A DNA stretch of 64,000 nucleotides from Methylobacterium sp. SyP6R (lineage in GTDB: Bacteria > Pseudomonadota > Alphaproteobacteria > Rhizobiales > Beijerinckiaceae): the NCBI RefSeq assembly GCF_019216885.1, contig NZ_JAAQRC020000001.1, positions 1,364,001 to 1,428,000 of the forward strand, given 5' to 3'. Shown piece after piece: positions 16,939-25,690 of the stretch. The position numbers and the translations under genes were made by a program. The notes under the pieces are model-generated. The model had not been told where the DNA came from. It ran no database searches and saw nothing but the letters and a program-made list of their open reading frames with translations. Each line of letters begins with the position of its first letter. Position 1 is the first letter of the stretch.

Positions 16939-17391
16939 GGGGCCGTAGGTGAGGTCGGCCGGCAATTGGGGCAAGCGTCGGCGGTCTTCGGGCGTCGTCC
17001 CTAGCCGGGGCGGGCACCGGCCATATCGGCAACTGCCGCTCCGCCAGCACCTCCGGGAAGGCCACGATGCCTGCCTTCGTGGTCGCGCGGTCCGCCGACA
17101 GATGAGAAAGCGGCAGGCGAACTGGTGACCCCTTGCGGACATTCGCTTTCAGATTGGGAACGTCCGGTGTTCATTTTTACCAGACATTCATTTGCGCATA
17201 AAAATATTCAATGAAATAATTATGTATATTTCAAACAGATTTGGCAGATAAAATCAATTTAATAGGATCATTATACGATATATTAGCGCCACGTATCAGT
17301 TGTATGATTTCGATATCTTAAATTATGTTCGAAGCAATATATATTTTTATACTGATAATAAGAGTCTATAGAAGCGACAACGAACATACGC
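16939..17391. other. Gene fragment followed by AT-rich noncoding DNA
   Basis: Between 16950 and 17140 a minus-strand frame reads GIVAFPEVLAERQLPIWPVP without a start or continuation, probably the tail of a lost gene. From 17165 to 17390 the DNA is about two-thirds A+T with no open frame, in sharp contrast with its surroundings. It lies beyond the 3' end of the KaiC-like gene. I see no gene in it. Confidence 0.45.
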
Positions 17392-18828
17392 TCACTGCCA
17401 CAATGCATCTACGAGTTGTCTGCCGACGTGAAGTCCATCAGCATCAATCCAGAATTCCCGGATGGTGTCGTCGTGCGGTCCGATCCTCTTCTTGATCACC
17501 GACACCGCCCTGCGCAAGTGCCCATCCGCCTCGAAGAACCGAAACAAAAGTAGGGTGTCAGCAAGGTAGGTAGGATCAATCGCGGCCGAAATCTGTCCCA
17601 CCAAGCCGTGCTGGACCAACACGAGTAGCGTCGTCACCCTCTGCTGGTTCAGGTAGGTCAGGATCTCGTGCATATGAGGCAGTAGGTACTGCTCGTCCGG
17701 CATCGCGTTCTGATAGCCGGTGAGCGAGTCGATCAGCACGAGCCGCACGCCCTCGCGCTCGACAGCGTCGCTCACCATGGCGGCGAGCTCGCCCGGCGAA
17801 ACCTCCGCCGGGTCGATCTGCTCGACCCGCAGGCGCCCCTCCGCGACCGCATCCGCGATGTCCATACCGAGACCGGCAGCCCGGCGCATCAGGATCCCTG
17901 TCGGCTCGTCGAAGCTCAGGATGAGCCCGCGCTCGCCCCGCGCCAGCGCCGCCGTCAGATAGGCGAGCGCGGTCGAGGACTTGCCGACGCCGGAGGGGCC
18001 GAGAAGCATCGTACTGGTGCCTCGGTCGAGTCCGCCGCCGAGCATCGCGTCGAGGGCGCTATTACCGCTGCTGAGGCGGTCGACCTCATAGGGATGGCCG
18101 TGCTCGGCCGCGACCAAGCGCGGGAACACCGAGAGGCCGCCGCGACGGATGACGAAGTCGTGGTAGCCGCCGCGGATATGCGTACCGCGCATCTTGATCA
18201 CCCGCAGGCGCCGGCGCTCGCCGCCATAGAGGGGGACAAGCTGTTCGAGCTGGATCACCGCGTGGCAGAGATTGTGCAAGTTGAGGTCGTCCTGGTCGAC
18301 GGTGAGGTCGTCGAGGAGGAGCGCGGTGGTGTCGTGGATGAGGAGATAGCTGCGCAAAGCCAGCACTTGGCGGCGGTAGCGTAGGGAGCTCTGCGAGAGC
18401 AGGCGGATCTCCGACAGGCTGTCGAACACCACCCGTTGCGGCTTGATCCGGTCGATCTCCGCGATGGCGAGCCGCACGGTCTCGCCGAGCTCGAGGTCGG
18501 AGGAATGGACGAGGCTCTGCTGCTGGCGCGGGTCGAGGCTGAGCTCGGGCGGCACCAGCTCGAAGATCTCGATGCCGTCGAGCGACCAGCCGTGGCGGGA
18601 GGCGACGGAGGCGAGCTCGCGCCGGCTCTCCGAGAGGGTGATGTAGAGGCAGCGCTCGCCGAGCCGCGCCCCGTCGCGGAGGAATTGCAGCGCGAGCGTG
18701 GTCTTGCCTGAGCCCGGCCGCCCCTCGACCAGGTGGGCACGGTTGGCCGCGAAGCCGCCCCCCAGAATGGTGTCGAGGCCGAGTGCCCCTGTTGCGACAG
18801 GGGAGGCATCGACGCGCTGAGTGGGCAT
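17392..18828 (-). CDS. kaiC: KaiC-like double-RecA ATPase, 478 aa
   Basis: Two RecA-like domains are present: Walker A GRPGSGKTT (36-44) with Walker B RVVFDSLSE (131-139), and GPSGVGKSS (277-285) with LVLIDSL (363-369). The length and order match KaiC, the hexameric clock ATPase, although proteobacterial versions usually serve stress or light signalling rather than a full clock. By hand alignment the residues matching the cyanobacterial Ser431/Thr432 phosphosites are Thr-Tyr (PTYLADT). No kaiA or kaiB is nearby. It is a paralogue of the gene at 23212-24732. ATG 18826-18828 is the only sensible start. Confidence 0.9.
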   Translation of the reverse strand: MPTQRVDASPVATGALGLDTILGGGFAANRAHLVEGRPGSGKTTLALQFLRDGARLGERCLYITLSESRRELASVASRHGWSLDGIEIFELVPPELSLDPRQQQSLVHSSDLELGETVRLAIAEIDRIKPQRVVFDSLSEIRLLSQSSLRYRRQVLALRSYLLIHDTTALLLDDLTVDQDDLNLHNLCHAVIQLEQLVPLYGGERRRLRVIKMRGTHIRGGYHDFVIRRGGLSVFPRLVAAEHGHPYEVDRLSSGNSALDAMLGGGLDRGTSTMLLGPSGVGKSSTALAYLTAALARGERGLILSFDEPTGILMRRAAGLGMDIADAVAEGRLRVEQIDPAEVSPGELAAMVSDAVEREGVRLVLIDSLTGYQNAMPDEQYLLPHMHEILTYLNQQRVTTLLVLVQHGLVGQISAAIDPTYLADTLLLFRFFEADGHLRRAVSVIKKRIGPHDDTIREFWIDADGLHVGRQLVDALWQ

Positions 18829-18921
18829 GGGAATACTTTCAGAGCATGGTGAGCTTCACCACGGCGCTTGCAGGGTAGAAGGACAAATATGCCATCTATT
18901 TTTCAGGATATGTTAAATTGC

Positions 18922-19107
18922 TTATCCGGTGCCGTCCAAAGGACGCTCCCGCGGCTGCCATGCAAATGGCTTTTTCCAGGATTTTTGCCTATGCTTATTT
19001 GTCGGAAGCCCAGCGTATGAGGGCATTTCCGTTAATTTTTCAATGCGCCGACGAAATTCTTCATTGGAAGGACTGCGCGCTGAACCAGTGATGAAATTCT
19101 TTGCCAT
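18922..19107 (-). CDS. Small hypothetical protein, 61 aa
   Basis: GGGAG lies nine bases before the ATG, and the product (MAKNFITGSARSPSNEEFRR, then IEKLTEMPSYAGLPTNKHRQ) has balanced, hydrophilic composition. It is a basic, probably partly helical protein with no known motif. AT-rich DNA precedes it, likely its promoter. It could be co-transcribed into the KaiC-like gene that starts 93 bases downstream on the same strand, but this is only position. Confidence 0.6.
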   Translation of the reverse strand: MAKNFITGSARSPSNEEFRRRIEKLTEMPSYAGLPTNKHRQKSWKKPFAWQPRERPLDGTG

Positions 19108-19174
19108 GAAAATTTTCTCCCGATAAGTTATATATTATAAACGCTATGATCTACCGCATCGCCGGCTTGATTCA

Positions 19175-19393
19175 CTAGAAAATAGAGGCAATCTCACTTT
19201 CTCTGACAGCGCGATCTCCCATACGAGATCGGATACGGTACGACGCCTCCCCACTCCGATCCTCTGGCATGAGCTGCACAATTTCGAAAGTATCTCCGCT
19301 GCTCGTCAACCTGTCGGAGAAGCCGCCTTGAACCATGCGGACTTGTTGGCGCAGTTTGAATTTATGGGACACGTGGCTTGATCCTTTATTCAT
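19175..19393 (-). CDS. Small conserved protein, 72 aa, beta-rich
   Basis: The product (HKFKLRQQVRMVQGGFSDRL, then GDTFEIVQLMPEDRSGEASY and RAVRESEIASIF) belongs to a type of small protein I have seen repeatedly in Methylobacterium, with no assigned function; the pattern suggests a compact SH3-like barrel. Its ATG (19391-19393) overlaps the stop of the decayed coiled-coil gene just upstream, so it was probably the second gene of that operon and may now be poorly translated. No membrane segment is visible. Confidence 0.7.
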   Translation of the reverse strand: MNKGSSHVSHKFKLRQQVRMVQGGFSDRLTSSGDTFEIVQLMPEDRSGEASYRIRSRMGDRAVRESEIASIF

Positions 19394-19805
19394 GATCGGG
19401 AAGATCTGCTAGTTCCGCCAAAATGCATTGCAACCACATCTGAGCTTGCGCCTTGCGGGCATCTCGCGCGGCCTGCTGCTTGGCACACAGCTTAACTTTA
19501 GCGACTGCGGCATCGGCAGCACGCAGCATTTCCTCAGGCGCCGCAAGCTCGCGCTCACGCACTTGCTGGGCTTCTGCTCTAGCCTACTGGATAATCCGAG
19601 TTACTTTTCAAGCAGCTCGTTCTGTCTCTCGCTCGGTCAGACGAATAGCTCTCGCTGCGAAGATAGCCCGCCGTTCGGCTTGCCTGTCCGCAGAGGCCAG
19701 GTCGTTCTTGGCGCCCCCCGCCTGAAACCAGGCTTGCAAGGTCTGGCGTGCCGCGGAGGCGGAACCCAGCCTTTCACCCAGAGGCGCTTCATTGCATTTG
19801 CCCAT
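19386..19805 (-). pseudogene. Coiled-coil protein gene with two in-frame stop codons
   Basis: From ATG 19803-19805 (MGKCNEAPLGERLGSA) a single frame runs to TAA 19386-19388, interrupted by TGA after TERETERAA and by TAG after KVTRIIQ. Beyond them it continues ARAEAQQVRERELAAPEEML and ends MWLQCILAELADLPDHE. The heptad-like alanine/glutamate/arginine pattern on both sides of the stops shows that it was one coiled-coil protein of about 139 residues. Its original stop overlaps the next gene by eight bases. The family is unknown. Confidence 0.55.
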
Positions 19806-19867
19806 GGCTCAGGCTCGGTTCCTGACGAGGGATCGGATTGGGGACAAAAACCGGTTTGAGGCGTGTC

Positions 19868-19903
19868 ATACGGAATCCGGAAGATCACTTCCGGATTCCG
19901 TAT
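19868..19903. repeat. Perfect 16-bp palindrome with 4-base loop
   Basis: ATACGGAATCCGGAAG (19868-19883) and its exact complement (19888-19903) surround ATCA. It lies upstream of the coiled-coil pseudogene on the minus strand. A second hairpin follows at 19934-19967 (GCTTTCCG...CGGAAAGC with inner ATCGC-GAA-GCGAT), and both end in a CGTATCA sequence. The pair looks like a REP- or MITE-type unit rather than a terminator, as no T tract follows. Confidence 0.6.
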
Positions 19904-19933
19904 CATCAGCCCGCGCGGCGCCTGAGCGAAGCC

Positions 19934-19967
19934 GCTTTCCGCATCGCGAAGCGATCAACCGGAAAGC
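19934..19967. repeat. Second, interrupted hairpin of the REP-like unit
   Basis: Outer arms GCTTTCCG (19934-19941) and CGGAAAGC (19960-19967) enclose inner arms ATCGC and GCGAT around GAA. It is followed by GTATCA, as is the neighbouring 16-bp palindrome, which suggests a common origin. Confidence 0.45.
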
Positions 19968-20181
19968 GTATCAGTGCGGTTCGTGGACCGAGTGATCGCA
20001 GTAGGTGCGATCGGATAGTTGACGCCGCGACGCTGGTCGCCAACCTATTGCGAGTATCGATTGCCGAGAAGCGGCGACAGCTTGATTGCTACAACGCAAA
20101 GAACAAATTATAGATTTTCTCAAAGTTTACGCCGCTTTTTCGCTTAAAAAGCTACCGACACCTTAAATTTAAGCAATGAAA

Positions 20182-20203
20182 GTGAGGACAGATATGTCCT
20201 CAC
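20182..20203 (-). terminator. Hairpin terminator of the cold-shock gene
   Basis: GTGAGGACA (20182-20190) and TGTCCTCAC (20195-20203) form a perfect 9-bp stem with a four-base loop. Read on the minus strand it is followed by TTTCATTGC, a short T tract. It lies 17 bases beyond the stop of the cold-shock gene and is the obvious end of its transcript. Confidence 0.7.
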
Positions 20204-20219
20204 CCCAATGTAGTGAATT

Positions 20220-20429
20220 TTATGCCGACTGCAGATTGCCGGCAGACTGCTTGCCGCTGCGGCGATCGGTTTCCATTTCGTAGGAGAGTTTCTGTCCATC
20301 GGTAAGGGTCTGCATGCCAGCCCGCTCGACTGCTGAGATGTGGACAAAGACATCCTTGGTGCCATCATCCGGCTGAATGAAGCCGAAACCCTTTTGCACG
20401 TTGAACCATTTCACGGTGCCGATGCTCAT
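20220..20429 (-). CDS. cspA: Cold-shock protein, 69 aa
   Basis: [20 protein letters not shown] and [17 protein letters not shown] contain both RNA-binding motifs of the cold-shock domain (KGFGFI and VFVHI). CspA-type proteins are small OB-fold RNA chaperones that open structured RNA. The start at 20427-20429 is supported by GGAG seven bases upstream; the nine extra upstream residues are not part of the fold. A long untranslated region probably precedes it, as is usual for genes of this family, and a terminator follows. Confidence 0.95.
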   Translation of the reverse strand: MSIGTVKWFNVQKGFGFIQPDDGTKDVFVHISAVERAGMQTLTDGQKLSYEMETDRRSGKQSAGNLQSA

Positions 20430-21166
20430 CGTCATCTCCATATCTCCCAGGTGCATGCATGAACTCAGCGCGCCACAGCGTCGCTAAAGCTCCAACTATC
20501 GGCAGATCTGGAGAGAATAACAGAGCGGACGCCCGGGGTAAGCGGAACGAAAAGCCCGGCAATCCGGCCAATGATCAACTCGTCTCATATGGTTCGGATC
20601 AGGCGAATTAGCAAGGGCGCAGAGAAAAAACTTTTTGCGCGTTCGGTTTGTAATACGAAATCTTGCAAAGGTGGCCTCATCGCGCAGCTGTCCGCTTCGA
20701 CATAAGATGCCAGGATTGTACCCTCTGCCTCGTCGGGCCTCTTCGCGCCGAGGCCGATCTCCCCGCCGATCGGTGTCGTCATACGAGCTCGGTAGCCTAT
20801 CGAAAGCAAAGGGCTGCGTTGAATTGCGCTGTAACGTCATTGGTGAGGATTAGCCCAAATTTTACTACCTATCCTGGCGCGATCACGGAGCATTGACGAT
20901 CATATGCCGATCGATATGTCGAGGCTGTAGCTCATTTTTGATCAAGAAGACGCCGGTGATGAGATCAGGCTGATCTTTTTTCAGACATGTTTGACTATTT
21001 TTGTTGCGTTGTCTAAGTACGGATTTACCGATGAGCCATGGCTTCATCCGATAGTTTGATTATTTTACGGTCTTTCACATAAAAATATAATACATCGGAA
21101 AATAATTGGATAGCGACCGTGGAGGCATCTCCGAAGGCTGGCACCGGATCGTCATTGGTGACGCCT
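20430..21166. other. Long intergenic region upstream of cspA
   Basis: More than 700 bases lie between the hybrid kinase end and cspA. The 20585-20840 portion has short open frames with no convincing start. The part near 20960-21110 is AT-rich. A promoter and structured leader for the cold-shock gene are expected here, but I cannot place them exactly. Confidence 0.4.
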
Positions 21167-23215
21167 TCAGCGTCTTTCGCCGCCAAGCACCAGCCGGAGC
21201 GAGCGGGCGAGTTCGTCGCGGCGATAGGGCTTGCTCAGCACCGGCAGCTCGCCGCGCCCGATGACCTGCCCCTCGTCGAGATTGGCGACATAGCCCGAAG
21301 TGAGCAGGACCTTGATGCCGGGACGGAGCCGTTGCGCCTCGACGGCGAGCTGCGAGCCGTTCATGCCGCCTGGCATCACCACGTCCGAGAACAGGATGTC
21401 GATGCGCTCCACCCCCCTGAGGTGCTCCAGCGCCTCCGCGGCGTTGCGTGCGACGACCACCCGGTACCGCAGCTCCTCGAGGCTCTCGACAGCCATGGCG
21501 AGCACTGGCTCGTCGTCCTCCACGAGCAGCACCGTCTCGCCCGCGCCGGCTCGGCGGAGCGGAAGGGCGCTGACCGGCCCGGTCCCAGGCTCCTCGCCGG
21601 CTGGATCGGTCGAGCGTGGGAAACACAGGCTGACCGTCGTGCCCCGCCCGACCTCGGACTCGATGCGTGCGAAGCCGTTGGCGCTGCGCGTGAAGCCGTA
21701 GACCTGGCTCAATCCCAACCCTGTTCCCTTGCCGACCTCCTTCGTGGTGAAGAAGGGCTCGAACACGCGCGGGAGCGCGTCGGACGGGATGCCGCTGCCG
21801 GTGTCCGTGACCGACACCGTCACGTAGGGACCGGGCGGCACCCCCTTGTCGGCGACGGCCGAGGTACCGAGGTGGATGTTCCGGCTCGTCACGGCGATGC
21901 GGGCGGGGCCGTCCCGTCCCTCCATCGCATCGCGCGCGTTGACGACGAGGTTGAGCACCGCCGCTTCGAATTGGGCCGGATCGATGCGGATCGGATCAAT
22001 CGCGGGATCGAGGTCGAAGGCCAGCTCGACGGCTCCGCCGGCCGCCCGCTCGGCGAGTGGCTTGAAGTCCAGGAGCAGCCGGTTCGGGTTGAGCGTCTGC
22101 GGCCGCAGCATCTGGCGCCGGGAGAAGGCGAGAAGCTGCTGGGTCAGCTGCTCGCCGCGCCTTGCCGCGCCCATGGCCGCCTCGGCCAGGCGCTTCACGC
22201 GCTCGACCTGCTCGGGCCGACGCAGCATCATGTCGAGCCCGCCGACGATGACGGTGAGCAGGTTGTTGAAGTCGTGCGCCACGCCGCCGGTGAGCTGCCC
22301 GATCGCTTCCATTTTCTGGGCTTGGCGCAGAGCCTCCTCGGTGAAGCGCTGGTCGGTGCGGTCCATCAGGATGCCGGCGATCCGCGTCGCCGTATCGCCC
22401 TCGTCGCGGACTCGGCCCCTGAGCGCGATCCAGCGCACCTGTCCGTCGGCGCGCCGGATGCGGCACTCGAGGTCGAGCGTGCCGGTCTCGCGGGTCGCCG
22501 CGAAAGCGCGCTCGGCGATGTCGCGGTCCTCCTCGACGACGTGCGCGATCAGGCTCTCTCTGTCCCAGTGCGGGCCTGCCTCGCCGTACCCAAAGACGGC
22601 GTCGAAGCGGGGCGAGCGCCGCGCCGCGCCGGTGCGGTCATCGAGGTCCCAGGACGCCATGCCGGCGGCGTCGAGGGCGAAGGCGAGGGTCTCGTGAGCG
22701 GTCTCGACCTCCCGCGTGCGCTCGGCCACGCGCCGCTCGAGATCCTCGTTGGCGAGCCGGAGCTGCGCTTGAGCCCGCTCGCGCTCCAGGAGATGCTCAC
22801 GAGCCTGGTACTGGCGGCGGCGCGCCCGAAGGGCGGAGGCCGCGGCGCTGACGAGCGTCTCGGCATTCACCGGGCGCTCGAGCAGCACGACATTGGCGAG
22901 CCGGGCGAGCCGCTGCGACGCACGCTCGGAGCGGCGGCCGGCCTGGCGGGTCGCCAGCACGATGAAGGGGAAATCCGACCAGGCCGGTTGCGCATCGAGC
23001 CACGCGAACAGGTCGGTGAGGTCACCTTCCAGCGCCTCCTCGGTGACGAGGGCGGCACCAGCGCCGTCCCGCAGGCCGTCGAGCCAGCCCGTCAGGTTGG
23101 GACAGGCTTGTGCGGGCGTGCCGGTCCCGGCGAGCACCTGCCCGATCACTGCGGCATCGCGCCCCCGCGGCGCCAGGATCAGGATGCGTTCCTCGTGCGC
23201 GACCGGCATGCTCAC
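21167..23215 (-). CDS. Hybrid histidine kinase with degenerate N-terminal receiver, 682 aa
   Basis: Residues 8-125 resemble a receiver fold (RILILAPRGRD, FIVLATRQ, VVLLERPV) but the usual acidic pocket and phospho-Asp are not evident. A coiled-coil linker (135-175) leads to a PAS domain (about 180-285), a HisKA domain with [11 protein letters not shown] (His about 314), an HATPase with NARDAMEG and [12 protein letters not shown], and a C-terminal receiver (VLLVEDDEP, phospho-Asp about 611 in [13 protein letters not shown]). Its ATG overlaps the stop of the upstream KaiC-like gene by four bases, so the two are translated together and probably act together. It has no membrane helix and is cytoplasmic. 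Confidence 0.9.
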   Translation of the reverse strand: MSMPVAHEERILILAPRGRDAAVIGQVLAGTGTPAQACPNLTGWLDGLRDGAGAALVTEEALEGDLTDLFAWLDAQPAWSDFPFIVLATRQAGRRSERASQRLARLANVVLLERPVNAETLVSAAASALRARRRQYQAREHLLERERAQAQLRLANEDLERRVAERTREVETAHETLAFALDAAGMASWDLDDRTGAARRSPRFDAVFGYGEAGPHWDRESLIAHVVEEDRDIAERAFAATRETGTLDLECRIRRADGQVRWIALRGRVRDEGDTATRIAGILMDRTDQRFTEEALRQAQKMEAIGQLTGGVAHDFNNLLTVIVGGLDMMLRRPEQVERVKRLAEAAMGAARRGEQLTQQLLAFSRRQMLRPQTLNPNRLLLDFKPLAERAAGGAVELAFDLDPAIDPIRIDPAQFEAAVLNLVVNARDAMEGRDGPARIAVTSRNIHLGTSAVADKGVPPGPYVTVSVTDTGSGIPSDALPRVFEPFFTTKEVGKGTGLGLSQVYGFTRSANGFARIESEVGRGTTVSLCFPRSTDPAGEEPGTGPVSALPLRRAGAGETVLLVEDDEPVLAMAVESLEELRYRVVVARNAAEALEHLRGVERIDILFSDVVMPGGMNGSQLAVEAQRLRPGIKVLLTSGYVANLDEGQVIGRGELPVLSKPYRRDELARSLRLVLGGERR

Positions 23216-24732
23216 GCCTCGCCACCCGCCGGAGCCTGACCCGTCAGCATCGCCACCTTGCCCCGGTAGGCCGGCAAGCCCGTGAGCACCCCTTCGAAGT
23301 CCTCGAGCGCCTGGCCGACCTCGAGGCCGCCCTCGGATAGCTTCAGCTCGCGGATGGTGCGCTCATGCGCGTTGACCCGGCTCTTCATCACCGAGAGGGC
23401 GGTGCGAACCATGCCCTGAGCCTCGAAGAACCGGAACAGCAGGATGCCGTCGCTGAGATAGCTCAGGTCGACATCCGTCCGGACCTCGCCGACGACGCCG
23501 TGCTGGCCGAGGACCAGCAGGGTGGTGATGCCCTGCTGGTTGAAGTAGCTCAGCAACTCGTGCATCTGCAGGACCAGGAATTCCTCGCCCGGCATCGCGT
23601 GCAGGTAGGCGTTGAGGCTGTCGATGACGACGACCGACGACCCGCGCTTCTCGACCGCCTCCCTGGCCATGGTGGCGAACTCGCCCGGCGAAACCTCGGC
23701 GGGGTCGATCTGGGTGATGGTCAGCCGCCCGGATTCGACATGCGGTCTGAGATCCATGCCGAGCGTGGCCGCCCGGGTCATCAGGGTCGCGAGTCCCTCA
23801 TCGAACAGGTAGTAGGTCGCCGTCTCGCCGCGCTCCAGCGCCGCTTTCATGCACCGGACCGCGGTCGTGGTCTTGCCGACGCCGGAGGGCCCAAGCAGGA
23901 GCATGTTGGTTCCGGGTACGAGGCCGCCACCGAGCAGCAGGTCGAGCTCGGCCGACCCGGTGGACTTGGCCACCGGGTCGAAGGCCGCGTGGTGCTCGGA
24001 CGCGATCAGGCGCGGGAACACCCGGATGCCGCCGGTCTCCAGGGCGAAGTCGTGGTGGCCGCCGCTGAACTTGATGCCGCGCATCTTCACGATCCGCAGC
24101 CGTCGCCGCTCGGACCCGTATTCGCGCGCCATCTGGTCCAGGGAGATCACGCCGTGCGCGATGCTGTGCAGCTGGACATCCCCCGTCTCCGAGGTCTTGT
24201 CGTCGAGCAGCAGCACCGTGCAGGCGCGCTTGGCGAAGAACCGCTTGAGCGCCAGGATCTGACGCCGGTAGCGCAGCGGGTTCTGAGCGAGCAGGCGCAG
24301 CTCCGAGAGACTGTCGAACACGACCCTGTCGGGCTTCGTCTCGCCGACGCGGGCAATGACGTCCTTGACGGTCTCGCCGAGTTCGAGCTCGGAGGGATGC
24401 AGGATCGATTGCTCGCTGTCGGGATCGAGGCCCATCTCGTCGACGAGCTCGTAGAGGTCGATGCCGTCGAGCGACCATCCGTGCGTCGCGGCGGCGGCGC
24501 GGAGTTCGTCCGAGGTCTCGGACAGGGTGACGTAGAGCGCCCGTTCACCGCGGGCCGCCCCCTCGCGGAGGAACTGGAGCGCGATGGTGGTCTTGCCCGT
24601 GCCCGGGGTGCCCTCCAGCAGATAGAGCCGGCTCGGGGTCAGGCCGCCGCAGAGAACGTCGTCGAGACCGGGCACGCCGGTCGAGATCCGGGGCTCCTTG
24701 CCGGGCGTCCGGCGCGTTGCGGGTTCGGTCAT
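23212..24732 (-). CDS. kaiC: KaiC-like double-RecA ATPase, 506 aa
   Basis: Two P-loops, GTPGTGKTT (41-49) and GPSGVGKTT (281-289), with RVVFDSLSE and VVVIDSL as Walker B strands, define a KaiC-type tandem ATPase. It is clearly homologous to the gene at 17392 throughout, including GWSLDGIDLYELV and IDPAEVSPGEFA. At the position of the cyanobacterial phosphosites it has Ser-Tyr (LSYLSDG). It forms a two-gene operon with the hybrid kinase. The likely role is ATP-dependent timing or stress signalling coupled to phosphorelay, inferred from the family and the overlap. A 290-base upstream region separates it from the next operon. Confidence 0.9.
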   Translation of the reverse strand: MTEPATRRTPGKEPRISTGVPGLDDVLCGGLTPSRLYLLEGTPGTGKTTIALQFLREGAARGERALYVTLSETSDELRAAAATHGWSLDGIDLYELVDEMGLDPDSEQSILHPSELELGETVKDVIARVGETKPDRVVFDSLSELRLLAQNPLRYRRQILALKRFFAKRACTVLLLDDKTSETGDVQLHSIAHGVISLDQMAREYGSERRRLRIVKMRGIKFSGGHHDFALETGGIRVFPRLIASEHHAAFDPVAKSTGSAELDLLLGGGLVPGTNMLLLGPSGVGKTTTAVRCMKAALERGETATYYLFDEGLATLMTRAATLGMDLRPHVESGRLTITQIDPAEVSPGEFATMAREAVEKRGSSVVVIDSLNAYLHAMPGEEFLVLQMHELLSYFNQQGITTLLVLGQHGVVGEVRTDVDLSYLSDGILLFRFFEAQGMVRTALSVMKSRVNAHERTIRELKLSEGGLEVGQALEDFEGVLTGLPAYRGKVAMLTGQAPAGGEA

Positions 24733-25019
24733 CGCGGAGGGTCCAGGTTCCTTGGGGCCGGTGGAGACCGCCGCCCGGCACGGCGGCGGTCCTTCCGGTC
24801 CCTCGTGGGTGCTCGCGAACGGTATGTCGGGAGTACCGGAGGACGCGGCATACGCCGAGAGAGGGTGTCAGGATACATCCCTGGAGATTCCACGGACGAC
24901 CGTCCGGCGGTCAGCTACCCGAGGTCCGGCCGTCCGCCGGTCCCCAGGTGACCTTGCCCGGCTCGTTCGCACGGCGACCGATACCGGTGGAAAAGCGAGC
25001 GTTCGAGTTCGTCCGACGA

Positions 25020-25298
25020 TCATGCCGCGGAGATCCCGCGGGCCCTGACCTGCCGCCAAGCCGCTACGGCGGCTCGTCGGGCCTCGTACGCCATACGCTG
25101 CGGCGTCCCTGGCTCACCCCTGCCGAGGGGGCCGTAGCCGTGGAGCAGGACGCCGTCGGGCCCATGGAGCCGCTGCACCTCGGCCCGCCACGCGCGATCG
25201 GCGAGGGCCAGTCGGTGCTCGGTCTCCACCAGGCGCTGCGCGTTCATCGCGACGCTCGTTGCGGTCACTCCTGAGGCGGACACTCCCGAGGCGGTCAT
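25020..25298 (-). CDS. Small hypothetical protein, 92 aa
   Basis: The ATG at 25296-25298 overlaps the stop of the preceding gene (ATGA), which decides the start. The product has a helical central part (NAQRLVETEHRLALADRAWR) and an arginine-rich end (MAYEARRAAVAAWRQVRARG). I do not recognise it. It is the second gene of a two-gene operon whose first member is also a small helical protein. Confidence 0.6.
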   Translation of the reverse strand: MTASGVSASGVTATSVAMNAQRLVETEHRLALADRAWRAEVQRLHGPDGVLLHGYGPLGRGEPGTPQRMAYEARRAAVAAWRQVRARGISAA

Positions 25299-25543
25299 GG
25301 CGCCGCGAGCCGCTTGGTGTTCGCCGCCACGTGCTCGCGGTAGCGGGCGACCACCATCTCGGGCGACCCGCCGGACGAGAGCGTCACCATCGCCTCGCCG
25401 GCCGCCGAGACTTTCTCCGTCACCATGGACTGAGCCTCGGCCCACCCCTCGGGACCGCCCCAGGCCAGCCGGACCATTCGCAGCTCGACGACCTTCTGGG
25501 CTTCGATCGCGAGCATCATCGAGGACAGCAACAGGTTGATCAT
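25295..25543 (-). CDS. Small helical protein, 82 aa, phasin-like in character
   Basis: The start MINLLLSSMMLAIEAQKVVE at 25541-25543 is preceded by GGAG at six bases; an upstream ATG adds a cysteine-rich leader that looks non-coding. The sequence (VVELRMVRLAWGGPEGWAEA, EKVSAAGEAMVTLSSGG, ARYREHVAANTKRL) has the amphipathic helices of phasin-type or granule-associated small proteins, but no signature proves that. It overlaps the next gene by four bases. Function is unknown. Confidence 0.6.
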   Translation of the reverse strand: MINLLLSSMMLAIEAQKVVELRMVRLAWGGPEGWAEAQSMVTEKVSAAGEAMVTLSSGGSPEMVVARYREHVAANTKRLAAP

Positions 25544-25690
25544 GTCTCGCTCCGCACCGCGGCAGATGCGGCACGGCGTCAACCCGCCGCGATGCAGGAT
25601 TGATCCGGCCCCGAAACGCAGCGCAGACCTGCAAGCCGCCCCGTGACCAAGGGGCGACCTGCGCGAGCCCGCGAGCCGGGCCGGATCGTC

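Noticed and set aside
17392..24732. A complete Kai clock
   Set aside because: No kaiA or kaiB gene is present anywhere in the window.
23365..24951. 528-codon plus-strand frame opposite the KaiC-like gene
   Set aside because: Shadow of a conserved gene; no recognised domain or good start.
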